From Neckera pumila (taxonomy: Eukaryota > Streptophyta > Bryopsida > Hypnales > Neckeraceae), in contig OZ018411.1 of the NCBI GenBank assembly GCA_963969595.1, positions 9,364,501 through 9,428,500 on the forward strand: a stretch of DNA of 64,000 nt. The letters run 5' to 3'. The translations under genes and the position numbers were made by a program. Shown here piece after piece: positions 46,700 to 59,459 of this stretch. The notes beneath the pieces are model-generated. The model did no database searches. It saw only the letters and a program-made list of their open reading frames with translations, and was not told where the DNA came from. How positions within the stretch are numbered: the first letter of the stretch is position 1; every line of letters starts with the position of its first letter.

Positions 46700-47984
46700 A
46701 TCAAAAAGAAGACATCGATGAATGACAATCAACATCCGTTGGATTTTGAGAAAAAGCAACCATTATAGTCTTGTCCAATGTTGGAAAGTAAAAATGGAGA
46801 ATCCTAAATTGGACAAAAAATTTATAGGACCAATGGTGTGCAAAAATAAAATTTGGATATACAGCCACCGCTTCAATGAAATTGTCAAATTTCAACCACT
46901 TATAATTTAGAATACAAGACTAACATCTAGATTGCTAGAAGCAAGTAATAACTTAGATAGGTTGAATATCACGTTAGGATTGGCCACTGGGCCATTGAAG
47001 GACTTGAAGTAGGTAGGACAAGATTGGTGAGTGTTGCTTTAGGGTTGTCATAGCCATTGGCGGCTTCAAGATTACTTATGAGGTTGTCAATGGGACAGTT
47101 GGACCCTATACATATTACTCGCTCTCTAACAATTAATTGCCACTCCTAGCTCTTGTTGCTCACTCCTACTTCCTATTCTTCAGTCTTTGCCGTTCCTCTT
47201 ATTTCTATTTGGCTTATGGCTTTTGCTACGAGTTTGCTTGTCCTCCATTGTTGCTTGTTCCTACTTGGTCCAGCATAGTGTTTGCTAGTGCACTTATCTT
47301 TGTAGGGTTGCCCACTTGCTTGTACTACTTGCTTGTTCCTATTGCTTGATGTTTTGGTAGCCGCACGTTCCTATGCACATGATGACCTATTTTACAATGG
47401 CATTGTTGTGGAGGAATATGAGAATCTCTCTTCCAATACCACATAGAAGACTTTCCCCTTTTCCTTTTTGATTTGATTCTTATGCGTGGATTTTAAATGG
47501 CAAAACGTCATAGATTTATGAGCACTATGCTTTTCAAGATTGGGGTTACTGTAGAGAGATTGTGGGCTTGGAAGTTTCTACACCTAGTACTTTTCTTCAC
47601 CCTCCCTACTTCTTTCCATTCCATTTAATGACATTCAAATGACCAATTTGGAATGAAAAGATATTTGGTTTGAATTGAATTGGGAATTGAAGAGGTTATT
47701 CTATAAACTTTGGAAAGAAAAGGTGGTAAATACATTCATGCTTGTGAAGACATTAAAGTTTTAACCTTGCAAGGCCATACAAAACAATGCAGAATAGAAA
47801 AATTTCATGGGCAAAACATAGTGGTCAATAGTCTACAACTGGTTGTTGTAGTTGCAAATTGTAGCTATTATAAAGTTGTCATGTCCCTTTTTAGGGTGCC
47901 TACTTCATGGGCACAAAATGTATAAAGTTCTATAAATTTTTAAATTTTTGCAATTTCCTTCTATCTTGTAATGCACTAATGATT
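46700..47984. other. AT-rich intergenic, nothing recognised
   Basis: Small frames (46722-46910, 47137-47349, 47710-47925) show no recognisable domains. This may include decayed upstream parts of the transposase below, which I cannot define. Confidence 0.4.
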
Positions 47985-49610
47985 TCAACATTGCATCATG
48001 ATGAGAAAGCATGTGACTAGGGATATGGTATTCAATATTCCTAGTGTAATTCAAAGATAAATATTGGAAAAGGTGAAGGATTTGAAATATTTTGGGCTCA
48101 TGATTGATGAGTCCATGGGCATTTTTTTTAAAAGACATTTTGTTGTCTTTGTTATTTTTTTATAAATAAGTTTGTTTAATACTTGTTTCTTGGGTTTACT
48201 ATTGATAGTGGATGGGAAGAAGAATTCAAAGGTCATTTATTATTGTCTCATGGGTGTTGTGAAGATATGGACGTGGACATGTCAAAACGCCTTGGATTTG
48301 GGCTCGTCAGAGCAATTTCAATAGTATAGAAGCATATGGAAATGCCTCCAATTCAAAAAGGTAAACTCTTTCATAACTTCTATCCATTATAACTAACATG
48401 GCTTGCTTTTTAGGCTTCAAAGAATGTGTTACGTAAAAATATATCCATTGATGTTGATTCTATATTGAATATTTTGGCTAGTTTGTTTAAAAAATCCTCG
48501 AGAAAAACAAAATCCTTTAAGCTTTCTAGAATGAACTGAATGATAATAAAAAGACCCTAAAAGGTATGATAAAATTTATTGGCTCTCTAGATTGCAAGTT
48601 ATGACTATGTTACATGACTCTTTGGAGTCAATATTAGTCTTTTTGTTTGATATTCTTCCCTCTCAAGATGATGGTTCTACCTCCTTTTTGTTTAATAAAT
48701 TGACCAACTTCAAATTCATATGTTTTGTACTTCTTGGTTAACATTTTGTGCATGTTGTATAAGTTGTCCAAAATCTTCCAAAATAAACTTGTTGACATTT
48801 TGAATGTCTATATGGTCTATTGTGAAGTTATAAATTGTTTGAATAAGGTTGTGTCTTTTTGTTGATTCTTGTGATTTGAATTGGGATATATTCAACCCTA
48901 GTACATTTTTTCATCTGATATCTGAATTTGGACCCTCTATCTTGTTATCTTTGCCACTCACAAAGCAAAATTCAAAGGTCCACATTTCACAACATTCAAA
49001 TGAATAGAGCCCCTTTATAGACTAATTAAGAAGTTGCCCTATCATTTCAAAAGTCATATGATGAGATTGTGTAAGGTTTTGTATGTTAGATTGATGACAA
49101 TGATGTGATTGATGTATTTAATTCTTAAAAGCTTTCATCAATTAGAGCCCATTGTTGAAATTGAAGTACCCTAATCTACTAATCCTTGTAGAGATAGCAA
49201 AATATCTATGCGTAAGCATTGCTACTTGTGAACATGCATTTTTTGTGCAAAATTCTAGAATCATATGACAACTTTGAATTTGAAAAGGGTCTTGCGAGTC
49301 TTCATGGAAGAGTTGGAGAAAAAGCTTGACTCTACATTTGTGAATGCCATTTGATTGTGGAAGAATGGCACAAAGATTCAGTGCTTGTTTACAAATCTAA
49401 GGAAGTACCTTGCAAGGACAATTGAAGATGTATTTGAAGAAAGTGAAAATCTTGAATTCTTTACTCGATCTTTTGATGTTTTGCAACCTTCTCTAAACTG
49501 CTTTCAACTCTGTCTTGGATGCATTGGCCTTCAATTGGTGAAGGGCTATACTAGGTTCAAATCATGCCAAGTATGTAATGAAATTTGGAGTTTAGTTTCA
49601 AACTTGTAAG
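47985..49610 (+). pseudogene. hAT/ZMYM1-like (DUF4371) transposase-derived pseudogene
   Basis: Pieces in different plus frames match the order of this family. Near 48060-48160 a stretch reads YFGLMIDESMGI...RHFVVFVIF, like the SLMVDEStDiS block. Near 48580-48720 another reads YWLSRLQVMTMLHDSLESIL then NKLTNFKFICFVLL, like the RWLS and dimerisation region. Stops and frame changes lie between them. A C-terminal frame (49355-49609) may belong but is not recognised on its own. Domestication cannot be claimed because the frame is broken. Identification is by pattern memory, not a search. Confidence 0.5.
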
Positions 49611-49778
49611 CCTTTGAAAGAAGAGGATTGTAGCCTTTGCAAATTTGAATTTGAAAGAAAGTGTCCGGTGAGAATTTGATATTCAAAAAAATGATCTAGG
49701 AGATTTTGATAAGGAGAGATGGAATTGGTGCCCTTGGAAAAAAAACTTGACTCCTTCTACAAAGAAGAGGCAAATTAA

Positions 49779-50182
49779 CTAGAGCTAGCCAATTGCCATT
49801 GGGCTCCTGGAACTCCCAAACCGAATGGTCTAGATGCTCTCCATTAATTATAATTCAAGCTTCAGGCTCCCCTCCGACCAAACCTCTAGCTTCCAGCCTT
49901 TGTATTTTGGCTTTGCAGAGTTGAAGGGTATGGACCCTAGCTGGAGGGAGGTATTTGCTGCATAAAGACAACAAGTCATCACAAGAAGTCAAGTTCATCC
50001 CTTAGATGGTGTTGAATATTTTGCATTTTCATTTTATTTAGATTGCTCCAGTTTTAGCTGATTGAGCTAATGGAGTTTAGACAAAGTTTTAAATTTAGAC
50101 AATCTTAAACCCTAAAATCCTCCAGCCAACCTCCTTTAGGTTTCTCTCTTCTAGGAGCCCAATGGCAATTGACTTTTACTAG
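49779..50182. mobile_element. Terminal-inverted-repeat element, about 404 bp
   Basis: The ends CTAGAGCTAGCCAATTGCCA...TTGGGCTCCTGGAA and TAGGAGCCCAATGGCAATTG...ACTAG are inverted repeats over about 28 bases with mismatches. The interior has a second inverted pair (GGCTGG/CCAGCC around GGAGG). No target duplication could be fixed. Confidence 0.6.
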
Positions 50183-50294
50183 TCGAGTCTATTGTAGTGC
50201 AATGAGAAATGTAAAGGCCCAACCAAAGGTGAATTTTTAAAAAATGACCCCCTATTTCTTGCCATATTAATTCTATTGTTAACATCTATTGTTA

Positions 50295-50400
50295 ACAACT
50301 AGGTAATTTGGAGCCTCTGATTGCGTATATGAACTCATAATTTGCAAATTTTATCATGCATCGCAAATAAAAAGTTCTTGCGTTTTTTCCAGGGGTAAAA
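50295..50400 (+). repeat. Dispersed repeat R2, copy 2
   Basis: The block GTAATTTGGAGCCTCTGATT through GCAAATAAAAAGTTCTTG matches 11811-11905 with moderate divergence. Confidence 0.6.
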
Positions 50401-50759
50401 TGGTGCAGGGGTGGGGGCAAAATGGCCTCTACATTAGGCTCGTTGAACTACTATATGCATAGGTCAGTTTCGGAACCTTGCTTTTAGAATAGTTTAAGTT
50501 TTGTAGTTTGACAATTTGACAACTTGATTTGGATTTTTCTTAGCTTTTGGCACTTTGTTTTTTCTAATTTTTAGACATTCCTAATTTTGAATTGTTTTTT
50601 CCAATTTCATACCTAAACATATTCCTTTTTCTAAATTTTCTCAAGAATAATTTTTGGATACTCAGAAATAGTTGTACAATTTTTAAAATTTTAGACACGA
50701 TCCAAATTTTCCCCCAAACTGACCTACACGTACGGTACGGGGCAGCTCACAAAACTTCC

Positions 50760-51655
50760 CGCCGACGGGCCTCCCGTCCGCCCGTGGCGCAGAGATAAGT
50801 CGAACGTGACGTCGCTAATTCCAGGTGGCACGTGCGCACGGCGCCGAAACCAACCCCAATGACAGACTGACGAATGACTTCATCCATCCCAACATGCATG
50901 AACCTGTTCATCCATCCACCAGATTGTATTATAACTACTCGTGCCTCGTTACCCCCGGGTTTTGTTTCCCGAGCTTCAGTTCGCCGAGTCGTCGTCGTCG
51001 ACGAACGCTGTCAATATCAAACCCTCACTTCCATCGCCAGCCCAATCGAGACGTGACCAGCGACAATCGTCTCAAGCGCACGCACGACGGAGCGTCGATT
51101 CATCAGCTAGGTATGTTTTTCTGCGCAAATTTGCTGCGGTTAAGTTATTTGAATTTTTATGGCGTTTGTCGGTTTCGTGGGAGGCAGTTACGGTGCGTTT
51201 TGTTGAAGCGTCCATATGGTTCAGGGGAGGTTAGGGTTGCGTGGTTTCGTTCACGCGCTTAGCTTAGTTGTTGGTTAGGTTCGTTGATGGATTTCGTGGT
51301 GTAGCGTTGCGGTAGAGTGTTGTGGTTATTGTGGCGGTGGCGGTGGTGGCGATGGTGGAGAGTGCATGTGGGATGGATGTGGCAGCGAAGGGCTGAGAGA
51401 GAAGGTGGAAGGCCTCGGGGGAAACCGGTGAGGGCCGACGTTGTGGAGGTGGTTGTTGATTTGAGACGGTTGGTGAGTTGGTGAGTCGGTTGGTTGTGTG
51501 TAGTGTTGGACAGCGGAGCGGGAGTTATCGCGGCAGGCAGCAGGTAGGAGAGGGTAGAAGAGCAGAACAGAGCAGGGCAGAGCAGAGGAGAGAGCGTGAG
51601 GGAACGAACTCTGACAGCCGCGGCTGCTGCTGTTGCTGCTCCTGCTCGGCCCGAG
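50760..51655 (+). promoter_or_regulatory. 5' leader and upstream region of the RNA-binding protein gene
   Basis: GC content rises from about 50750. A likely leader intron starts at 51111 (CAGCTAG/GTATGTTTT). The acceptor is uncertain; the last part before the start codon is purine-rich (AGCAGAACAGAGCAGGGCAG near 51560). Long frames here on both strands overlap and are not convincing proteins. Confidence 0.45.
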
Positions 51656-54371
51656 ATGGAGGGAGGGGGAGACGAGGAGAGGATGCAAGAAGTAGCGCCG
51701 GACTTGAACGGCACGTTGGAAGATTACGATATCGATGAGGAAGAGCACCAGCAGCAGCAGGACGTGGCCGAGGACGACGAGCCTCAACACGGGAACGAGG
51801 ATGAGCATCATAACAACGGGTACCAGAATGGAGGTTCCAAGGACGCTATGGTAGAGAGTGATCCCAAGGATTCGCCCCACGGCTCGCAAGGAAAAGCGTC
51901 CGGTTCAGGGTTAGTTGCCAGTGGCCCTAGCTCCATAGCTCTAGTCGTAGTCTTACGTTTAGTCCTCGAGATGCAGCTCGGGAGTGTGTTGTGGTTGGGA
52001 TTCCGGCGGGGTTTGTATGTAGGAGGTTAGTTTGGTCACTGGCCATGGCATGTACCATGTGTAATAGCTAACGCAGTACCCGTTCGCTTGATAGAGGGAA
52101 GATTTTCATCGGCGGCTTGTCATGGGACACTTCCACAGGTATGTTCTCTTTTCTCCGTCTTTTCTACCCCTGATGTGGTCCTCTTCTTCTCCTTGCCTCG
52201 ATTTATGTTCCTTCGGATTCTTATGCTGGAGGAGCTTATGGTGTGTGTAGCAAGTCTCGCTATAACCGTCGACAATTTTTCCCATGTTGGCGACGTCAGT
52301 TCTTCCAACGACAGTTCTTCCTATGTTGCGAACGTCGGTATCTTGACGTGGATGCGTATTTCCTTGTATTGTTTTCGAGTCCCGTGTTGCTTGTTACTTT
52401 CAATGCTTCGATTACTGCGCTGTGCAGAGTTAGTGTAGAATTAGTTGCGCTATTTACTTGAAGCGCTAGGATTGAACCGGACATATCACGTCGCTATTTA
52501 CTTCACCGGGCTGCTACAGGACGTATTCGTCGGTGTCGAAGTCCAGTTGGTCTGACGTTCTCTGCTGATTTAGAAGTTGGTGGCTGTGGACGTATGGACA
52601 TTTGTCCACAGTTTGAGTCTTAGTTTTTGGATGAATTTATGAACGGTTGTCTTTAGAGAAGAATGAATGTTTTGTCCACAAAGTCTATGCGTGTACTTCA
52701 TAGATACACATGCCGCGTCATGCATGTTGTCCTCTTATATTGTGTGATGTACAGATAACCTGCAGAGTCATTTCAAGAAATATGGCGAGATTATTGATGC
52801 CGTGATCATGAAGGACCGCTCTACTGGACACCCGCGCGGCTTTGGATTCGTGACATTCGCCGATCCAGCTGTCTGTGACAACGTTGTGCTGGACAAGCAC
52901 GTGATCGATGGGAGAACGGTAAGTTCCAGTCGGTTCTGTAGCGTTCCGGGCAGGTTGGCGTCGACTACTTATAGCTCCTCCTGTGTAGGCGGGAGTTACG
53001 GGGTTAAGGGGCGTTATGTTTGACAGCTGATACTGATCTAGGTTGATTGGGAGCACTAGTGGAGTACGGGGATCTCACTAGATGTAGCTGCAGGTGGAGG
53101 CCAAAAAGTCAGTTCCTCGTGAAAACATGGCAGCAAGTAAAGGGCCGAAGACTAAGAAGATCTTTGTTGGAGGCATTCCTCCTTCTATTACAGATGGTAT
53201 GCAGAAGTGCTTGCGAGCATTAGCTTCCCTTAATCTTTGTGTATGCAGTTCAGAGTTTAGTTGGTGCAACCCCGACTGCTAGGTCCTCATCGATTGATAG
53301 GCATAGCAGACCACGCGTAGATGTGCAGTGCAGTCACGTAATGGGAATATGCTCCAAAGATGACCGTTTGTGGTGCTGTTTACAGAGGAGTTCAAGAGCT
53401 ACTTTGCGGGCTTCGGAGCTGTAGCGGAACACCAGATCATGCAAGACCACAGCACCGGTAGGTCCCGTGGTTTTGGTTTTGTAACCTTCGACAGCGAACA
53501 AGTGGTGGAGGACATTTTGGCCCACGGAAAGATGCACGAGCTTGGAGGAAAGCAGGTGGGTTGTGCTGATTGGACCACTTATTTTGCAGCATGGGCTAGT
53601 AATGGGGGGCACTGATGTTGACCCTGTGCATTCGCTTTATCACTGAGCCGTGTAAGAGTCTGAGTTGTGGTGATTTAAGTTGTGAGTTAGTTTGGTGTGC
53701 GTACTTCGGAAATGAGTATTCTTCTACGTGAGGGGTGCCATGGATTTTAGTTCTATGGATATTGGAGTAGCGTGTTGATTGGGGGGTGCTGGAACTTGGG
53801 CATGTGGCAGGTTGAAATCAAGAAGGCTGAACCAAAACGAGCCATTCAAGACAGTCCTGGCGGGGGCTACGCCGGTGGACGGGGAGGCGGGTACGGCGCA
53901 AGTGCCGGTGGAGGCTATGGGGGATATGAGGGTAGCTACGGGGGCTCTGGCAGTGCCGGATATGGTGGTTCCTACAACAGATCGGGTGGCTACGGAGGAA
54001 GAGGTGGTTATGGAGCTGGTGGCTACGGAGGAGGATATGGTGGGTACGGAGCAGGGGGCGGATATGGAGGAGGGTATGGAGCAGGTGGGCTGGGTGTGGG
54101 AGCCTACGGCGCAGGTGCAGGCGGAGGGTACGGGGGGAGCCTGGGATATGGCTCGGGTGGGGGATACGGTGCTGGGATGATGGGCGGTTATGGCGACGGA
54201 GCCGACGGGTATGGATCGATGGGCTACGGTGGATACAGTGGAACGGGAGGTTACGGTGCCGGGTACAGCTCAAGCGGCGGCTATGGTGGAAGTTATGGGA
54301 GCAGTCGTGGTTACAGCGGTAGCGGTGGCGGTAGCAGCCATGGACGGTACCACCCGTATGGGAGAAGTTAG
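51656..54371 (+). CDS. Two-RRM glycine-rich RNA-binding protein (hnRNP A/B-like)
   Basis: Exons: 51656-51909, 52095-52138, 52755-52918, 53094-53196, 53386-53555, 53811-54371. They join in phase to 431 residues. Residues 1-85 are acidic with a short Q-run. RRM1 spans about 87-165 (RNP2 KIFIGGL, RNP1 RGFGFVTF). RRM2 spans about 176-255 (RNP2 KIFVGGI, RNP1 RGFGFVTF). The last exon encodes a GGYG-rich tail (about 262-425) ending RYHPYGRS. This order matches plant heterogeneous nuclear ribonucleoprotein 1-like proteins, which bind RNA in nucleus and cytoplasm. The Gly/Tyr-rich tail is the kind of low-complexity region that drives condensates in related proteins; that is inference. The second exon acceptor (TTGATAG/AGGGAAG) was chosen because it alone keeps phase. 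Confidence 0.92.
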
Positions 54372-55254
54372 GTTTTGTTAGCCTGGGTGGTTAGGAACAG
54401 TGTCTTATAGCAGTGTAGATCAACTGGAGGCTGTTAAATTATTAGCCACTGAGGCAGGCACTGTTGCACAAGAACGTTGTGATGAAATCCTTTTGCTTGT
54501 TGGTTTCTTTTCAGTTGTTTTTCTTTCTTTTGATTGGGGAGGGAAGAAGGGGTGCCTGCTCAAGTACACTGAGAATGACAACTTATTTCAATTACTAAAA
54601 TTTTGTTCGAGTGCTCCTCAATAATGAAAAATCAATTCCTGTTTTAGTTTCTTGTTGGTACAGTAGCTTCGTAGTTGGTGTTGATTCTTACAACCTTTGT
54701 TACAGAAAGAATATGATGTATGTTGGTTAGAATACTTAACATTATTTATCATTGGAGATAAGTGTTCTTTGAGATAATTTAAGCAAAGAGAAGTGTTCTC
54801 TTTGTGTGTAGTTGGTCTAAGTTATTATTTATTTCTTCTTAGTTTTGTCAACTTTTCAATGCTGCTTACTTCTATACAGTAGATTTCTCAGTTGAATTTT
54901 TAACGCTTGACATGAGTATACAAAAGATGAATGCAGTCAATGCACTGACACGATTTTAGAAACGTTCATGTCTCTTGGAGTGATTGGACAGACACTATTA
55001 TAAGTTAAAAACATTCAGAGCTTGATTGCAGAAACTTGATTCTGGAAACATTCAGAGCTGCTTGAATATTGTGATGTGTTTGTCAGAGTATCGATGTTCC
55101 AATTTGTATAATGGCTGAAGTAATAAGTATGGACTCTTATTATTGATTGGGATTAAGTCAACATTTAAAACAAGCAGGAAGGGGAGCCACATATCAAAAT
55201 GAACTGCCAAGGTAGTTTGGTCTAAAAGCGACTGTTTTCTATAACTGATGGTGC
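54372..55254 (+). other. 3' UTR and downstream flank of the RNA-binding protein gene
   Basis: The sequence just after the stop is followed by an AATAATGAAAAAT stretch near 54620 that could act as a weak polyadenylation signal. No gene is recognised beyond it. Confidence 0.4.
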
Positions 55255-55390
55255 ACAGGCACATTTTGCTTTCTTCAATGTACCAAAAGTGTACATTTCA
55301 GGAGGTGGTAGGTTTTATTGACCATTGCGTTTCAACTTCAAAAATTTGTACCTAATTCTATGAAGGTCCAAAAAATATGAAATGACTATG
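55255..55390 (+). repeat. Dispersed copy of the 12090-12240 sequence
   Basis: CACATTTTGCTTTCTTCAAT, CATTTCAGGAGGTGGT and AAAAATATGAAA.GACT blocks occur in the same order as at 12090-12240, which lies inside the nested inverted-repeat element at 11988-12545. This copy lacks the inverted ends and seems a fragment. Confidence 0.65.
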
Positions 55391-57518
55391 TGTTTGAATA
55401 TGTCAGCTCGTACTCAAATCATGCATTTTGAAAAGATACTATGGTCTTCAATGTATGGAAGGTCTTTAATTTGTAGGAAATTTGTACGAAGCTAAGACCA
55501 TCGTCTATGCACTTTGCCAATTTCTTGAAGTACTTTGAATAGGTGCAATAAAACTCAAATTTAGACATTTGATAAAAAAAATTATCTGCTTCAAAAGCAA
55601 GCTGAAAGACATTAATTGTATAGAAATTGGAAAATCACATTTATTGAAGCAAAATTTAGCCAATTACACTCCAAAAATGCCATGGCAGTGGTCAAATTTG
55701 AGTTTTATTGTATGCACTTTTACACTCGAATAAGACCATGGTGGTGGTCAAATCTGAGTTTTATTGGATGCACTTCCAATCATAGAATTTTCAAGTTCTA
55801 ATTATAAACTGGTAGAAAGCTAAAAGATATTTAGAAGGGTAATATATCAGTCCTATTGAGGACAACCTAAGTAAACAACATTGTAACATTGCCCATTTGA
55901 TGAATATGCCAAGTGACATCAATTTGTTGCAAAAAGTATAATGATTTTGCTTCATTTGGTTTCAACTTGCAACTTTTTAGTAGTCCTTGCATTGAGGTTT
56001 GTTCACATTTTTTATTTTTTGTAAGGCTCATGACCAATGTGGCCTTGTTTTCCAATACCAGAGTCTGCAATTGACTAGTTTCAAAGCATTTAAATAATTC
56101 TTGATTATTGTGAAGGTTACTTAATTCAAGCTTGCGCTTAGGTGCAAGGGTGGGAATGGATGCGTCTACCTTAGTGTGGTGATTTTTGCAACATTTGAAA
56201 TTTGTCATATATATTATATTGTTAACTAGCCAAAACCATTTTTCTATGATAATCCTTCCTGTAATTACTAGGAGTGATTTTAGTTTATTTTGTAAAGAGT
56301 CATTGTAAAAAGTCATTGGGTGGCCATTGGACTAAGAGGTAGAAAGCAATCCTAGGGGGGCTTCTACTTTAAGAGGAGCAAAAGGAACCCCCTGACATTG
56401 GTTATTAATGTTATGTAGTTGTTAGTTACCTTGCTTGAAAGTCATTTCAAAGGCAATTTGAAGAGATAGGATGAAATTGAACCGAAGCCGATGTGGAAAA
56501 GACATGAGAGCAAAATCAGTTGTGATTTGTATTGTACTATAATTTTCACAAGTTCTTAGAATGAAAAATACATGATTCACCAATTTTTGCACAAGCAAAC
56601 TACCATACATGGAAAACTAAGAAAGATTTTTATTTGTCATTTCTATATTAATTAATTTGTTGTTCATTCTAAACAACTTCAATGTCATTAAACTGGTAGA
56701 ATTTCATAACTTTGACTTTTCTTAGGATTTGCAACATGAAACACTTTTATGAGATTTTTGCAAAAGAATGTCACAATTTTTGAAGCTAGAATTGAGACAT
56801 CTCTACATTATTTGACAATAGAGGGATGCATGGATTAAACTAAAAATTGTCTATGTTGATTTCCATCGTGATCATGCACTTGAACCCATTAAAAGACCTC
56901 ATAATCTTGCTCATTAACCAAGAATTCTCAGAGCTTCCTATAGTCTATGAAGACACTCCACTTAAGACTTCACTTTGACATCAAAAGGAAAGGCTTATCC
57001 CATGAGAAAATTCTTGCCATTGACTTAAGTCACAAAGAAGTTCATAGTTTTGGCAAATCCTTTAGTCTCACAATCATGTAATGGAACGACGCCCTTACAA
57101 TTGTCATTTGTGTCATTTGTTAAGGATCTTTACACCAATGGCGTAAAGCCAAGAGAGATAATTCATTTGATTAATGTCCTTGGTCCTAAGCCATAACCAA
57201 AAGCCAATTTTCCCATCAAATGATCACCCTCCAATAGCCTAAAATGAATTTGGATGGAAAAAGGTGACGATTTTTCTAATAAATTTCAAAGAGAAGCAAG
57301 TGATGATTTGATAGATATATTCATCTCTTAAATAGTGAAGAAACTCAATTTAAAAATGCCAACAAAATGCTCCAAGGTCATTCAATTTGCTTTTACAAAA
57401 ATAAAAAATACAAGGTATACTCAATTTAGAGTGTTAACCTTAAGTGGATTGTGGATATTTTAAAAAGAAAAGGTAATGCTATTCTCTACTAAAATACATT
57501 GGATGTAATTGAGCTTAT
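55391..57518. other. AT-rich intergenic, nothing recognised
   Basis: A minus-strand frame of 149 codons (55867-56316) is the longest but shows no family motif, splice context or biased composition. No element ends were found. Confidence 0.4.
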
Positions 57519-57522
57519 TTAA

Positions 57523-58428
57523 TCCCTAATTGCCCATTGTCCCTTCGGGGGACAAATGAGATTTTGGGCAGGTACCTACAGGCTGAATATTTATCCTAAT
57601 TATTTGAAACTTTTTTTGAAGATAGAAAAACTACTAAGCTTTGTGGGAATATAATTTTTTTTCAATTGATGCCCAAGAATAAAGGTTATGCCCAAATAAG
57701 CTCAAAGCAGCGTTAGGGGGTAGCAAAAAAAAATTGCAAAATATTAAATTTTTATATTTATACAATCTTATATATTTTGTCTATCTGGAAAGCTTTGATT
57801 CATTTCATTTGGAATTTTTTATGAGAAAGTTATAGACAATCTTGTCTTTTGGGCACTTAGAGCATCTTCCTGAAAAAAATAACTTACAGGATTCATTTTT
57901 AAATGCAATTTTTACAATTTTCCAAGAAAAAAAATTCCATGCAGTTTAGTTTTCTTGTTAATAATTCTTATTATTGGCATTAGTGTTGTTTAACTCCATA
58001 TAAAAGATATTAACATTTTAGATTTTCCTTCTATCATTTACCTGCTTTTATTTAACAATTTCTTAATAATGAAAATTAAATTTTTTTGAGTTTTTTGTTT
58101 TGCTAGATTCTCAACTCAATTCTCCACTACAAGCATTTAAAGCTCAAACTTTGTAGTGCAAAAATTTTAAGTTAAAATGTTCAAAGTCAAAAAATCCAGT
58201 CCCACAATGTGCTGAAAAACTAGATTTTTTCACTTAAACGTAGATATCATGCAATTTGTGTGGTCAAAAATTTGAAAATAAAATTCCACACATTTTCATA
58301 CTAGTTAGGTGTAAGATCCTACAGTTATATGTGCAAAGAAAATAAGTTTCAAATTTTTTTACTATTTTCTATAGAAATGGCAGTTTTGAGTGTTTTTTTG
58401 CAGAAAAAAGGCTTTGGGCCTTTAGGGG
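57523..58428 (+). mobile_element. TTAA-type element, 906 bp
   Basis: The left end TCCCTAATTGCCCATTGTCC follows TTAA (57519-57522), and the right end GGGCCTTTAGGGG precedes TTAA (58429-58432). It carries the subterminal palindrome GTCCCTTCGGGGGACAAAT and is colinear with 38517-39418. No coding frame. Confidence 0.83.
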
Positions 58429-58432
58429 TTAA

Positions 58433-59455
58433 GGACCTCAAGTAAGCTCAAGTTGATTTCTAATGTTCAAAATAGGGCTTCTTTTTCATTTCTAAAAAAG
58501 TGCCAAAGTGGCGATATAAAAAATTCTAGTGGTGCTCTAAGTTTCAACATTCATCCACATATTTGATAGAAAAGATCACATTCGTACATATCACATGTCT
58601 ACAATTTGATTTTCATCCACAATTTGGCGATTTCATCCAAGATTTTTTTTTAATTTGAAAATTTTTGGCGATTTCGTCTAATTTTTTTGGCATTTTTTAA
58701 GGCATTTTTCAGCCAGATAATTTTTTTTGGTGCCATCTGGCACCAAAATACAAAATAAACAGCCTTGTTTCAAAACAAATTTGAGAGTCTTAGGAGGCAT
58801 TAACTTAGTTCCCATTGTAAACTACTAACTTGAGCATAATTACTTAAGAATCTAAAGTTAACTCAAATGAATTTTGAGATTAGAAAATTTGTCATTTTGG
58901 TTCAAATCTTAAACTGTAGGAAAATATTTTGAGATCCTACATTTCTAATTTAAAATAAATTATAATTACTTTTCCAATTGTTGACTTCTTGTTTCTCTCA
59001 TAGCGTGCTTTGAGAAGCTCTAGAAGGCCTTAATTTTATAGAAATGAAAGTTCTCTTGGCGGTTGTATGTATATAAACATTACAAAGTCTCCAAAATTAT
59101 CATTTTATATTGAAATATGATATTGCATTCAAATATGTGTTATAGTACGTATAATATGTAGTTAAACTTCAATATGACAAATGCCCAAATAGGATATTAG
59201 CAAAATACAAATTTAAATATTCAAGATATTTTATAAATTATAAAAAATTTGGAAGCTTAGTCTAAAGGTAATTACCAATTTAGATATATGAGATTCTCAA
59301 TTAGGGTTCATTAATACAATGATCATTGTAATATTTTCAGCTTTGCTTGGTTTACTTCATTATCAGATAACCTATTCCAGAATTAGCTCTTCTATAAAAT
59401 CAATCCCAATGTATTTTTACCATATTTTATTATACAGGGTCTAATATATGTAAAT
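58433..59455. other. AT-rich intergenic, nothing recognised
   Basis: Contains a short duplication of TTTGGCGATTTC near 58622-58680. No gene or element ends seen. Confidence 0.45.
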
Positions 59456-59459
59456 TTAA

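Noticed and set aside
50825..51889. Long frames up to 187 codons in the leader of the RNA-binding protein gene
   Set aside because: Overlap each other on opposite strands, with biased repeats of simple codons; part overlaps the true first exon.
53779..54273. Alternative frames over the glycine-rich exon
   Set aside because: They arise from the GGYG codon repeats; the in-phase frame with RRM context is preferred.
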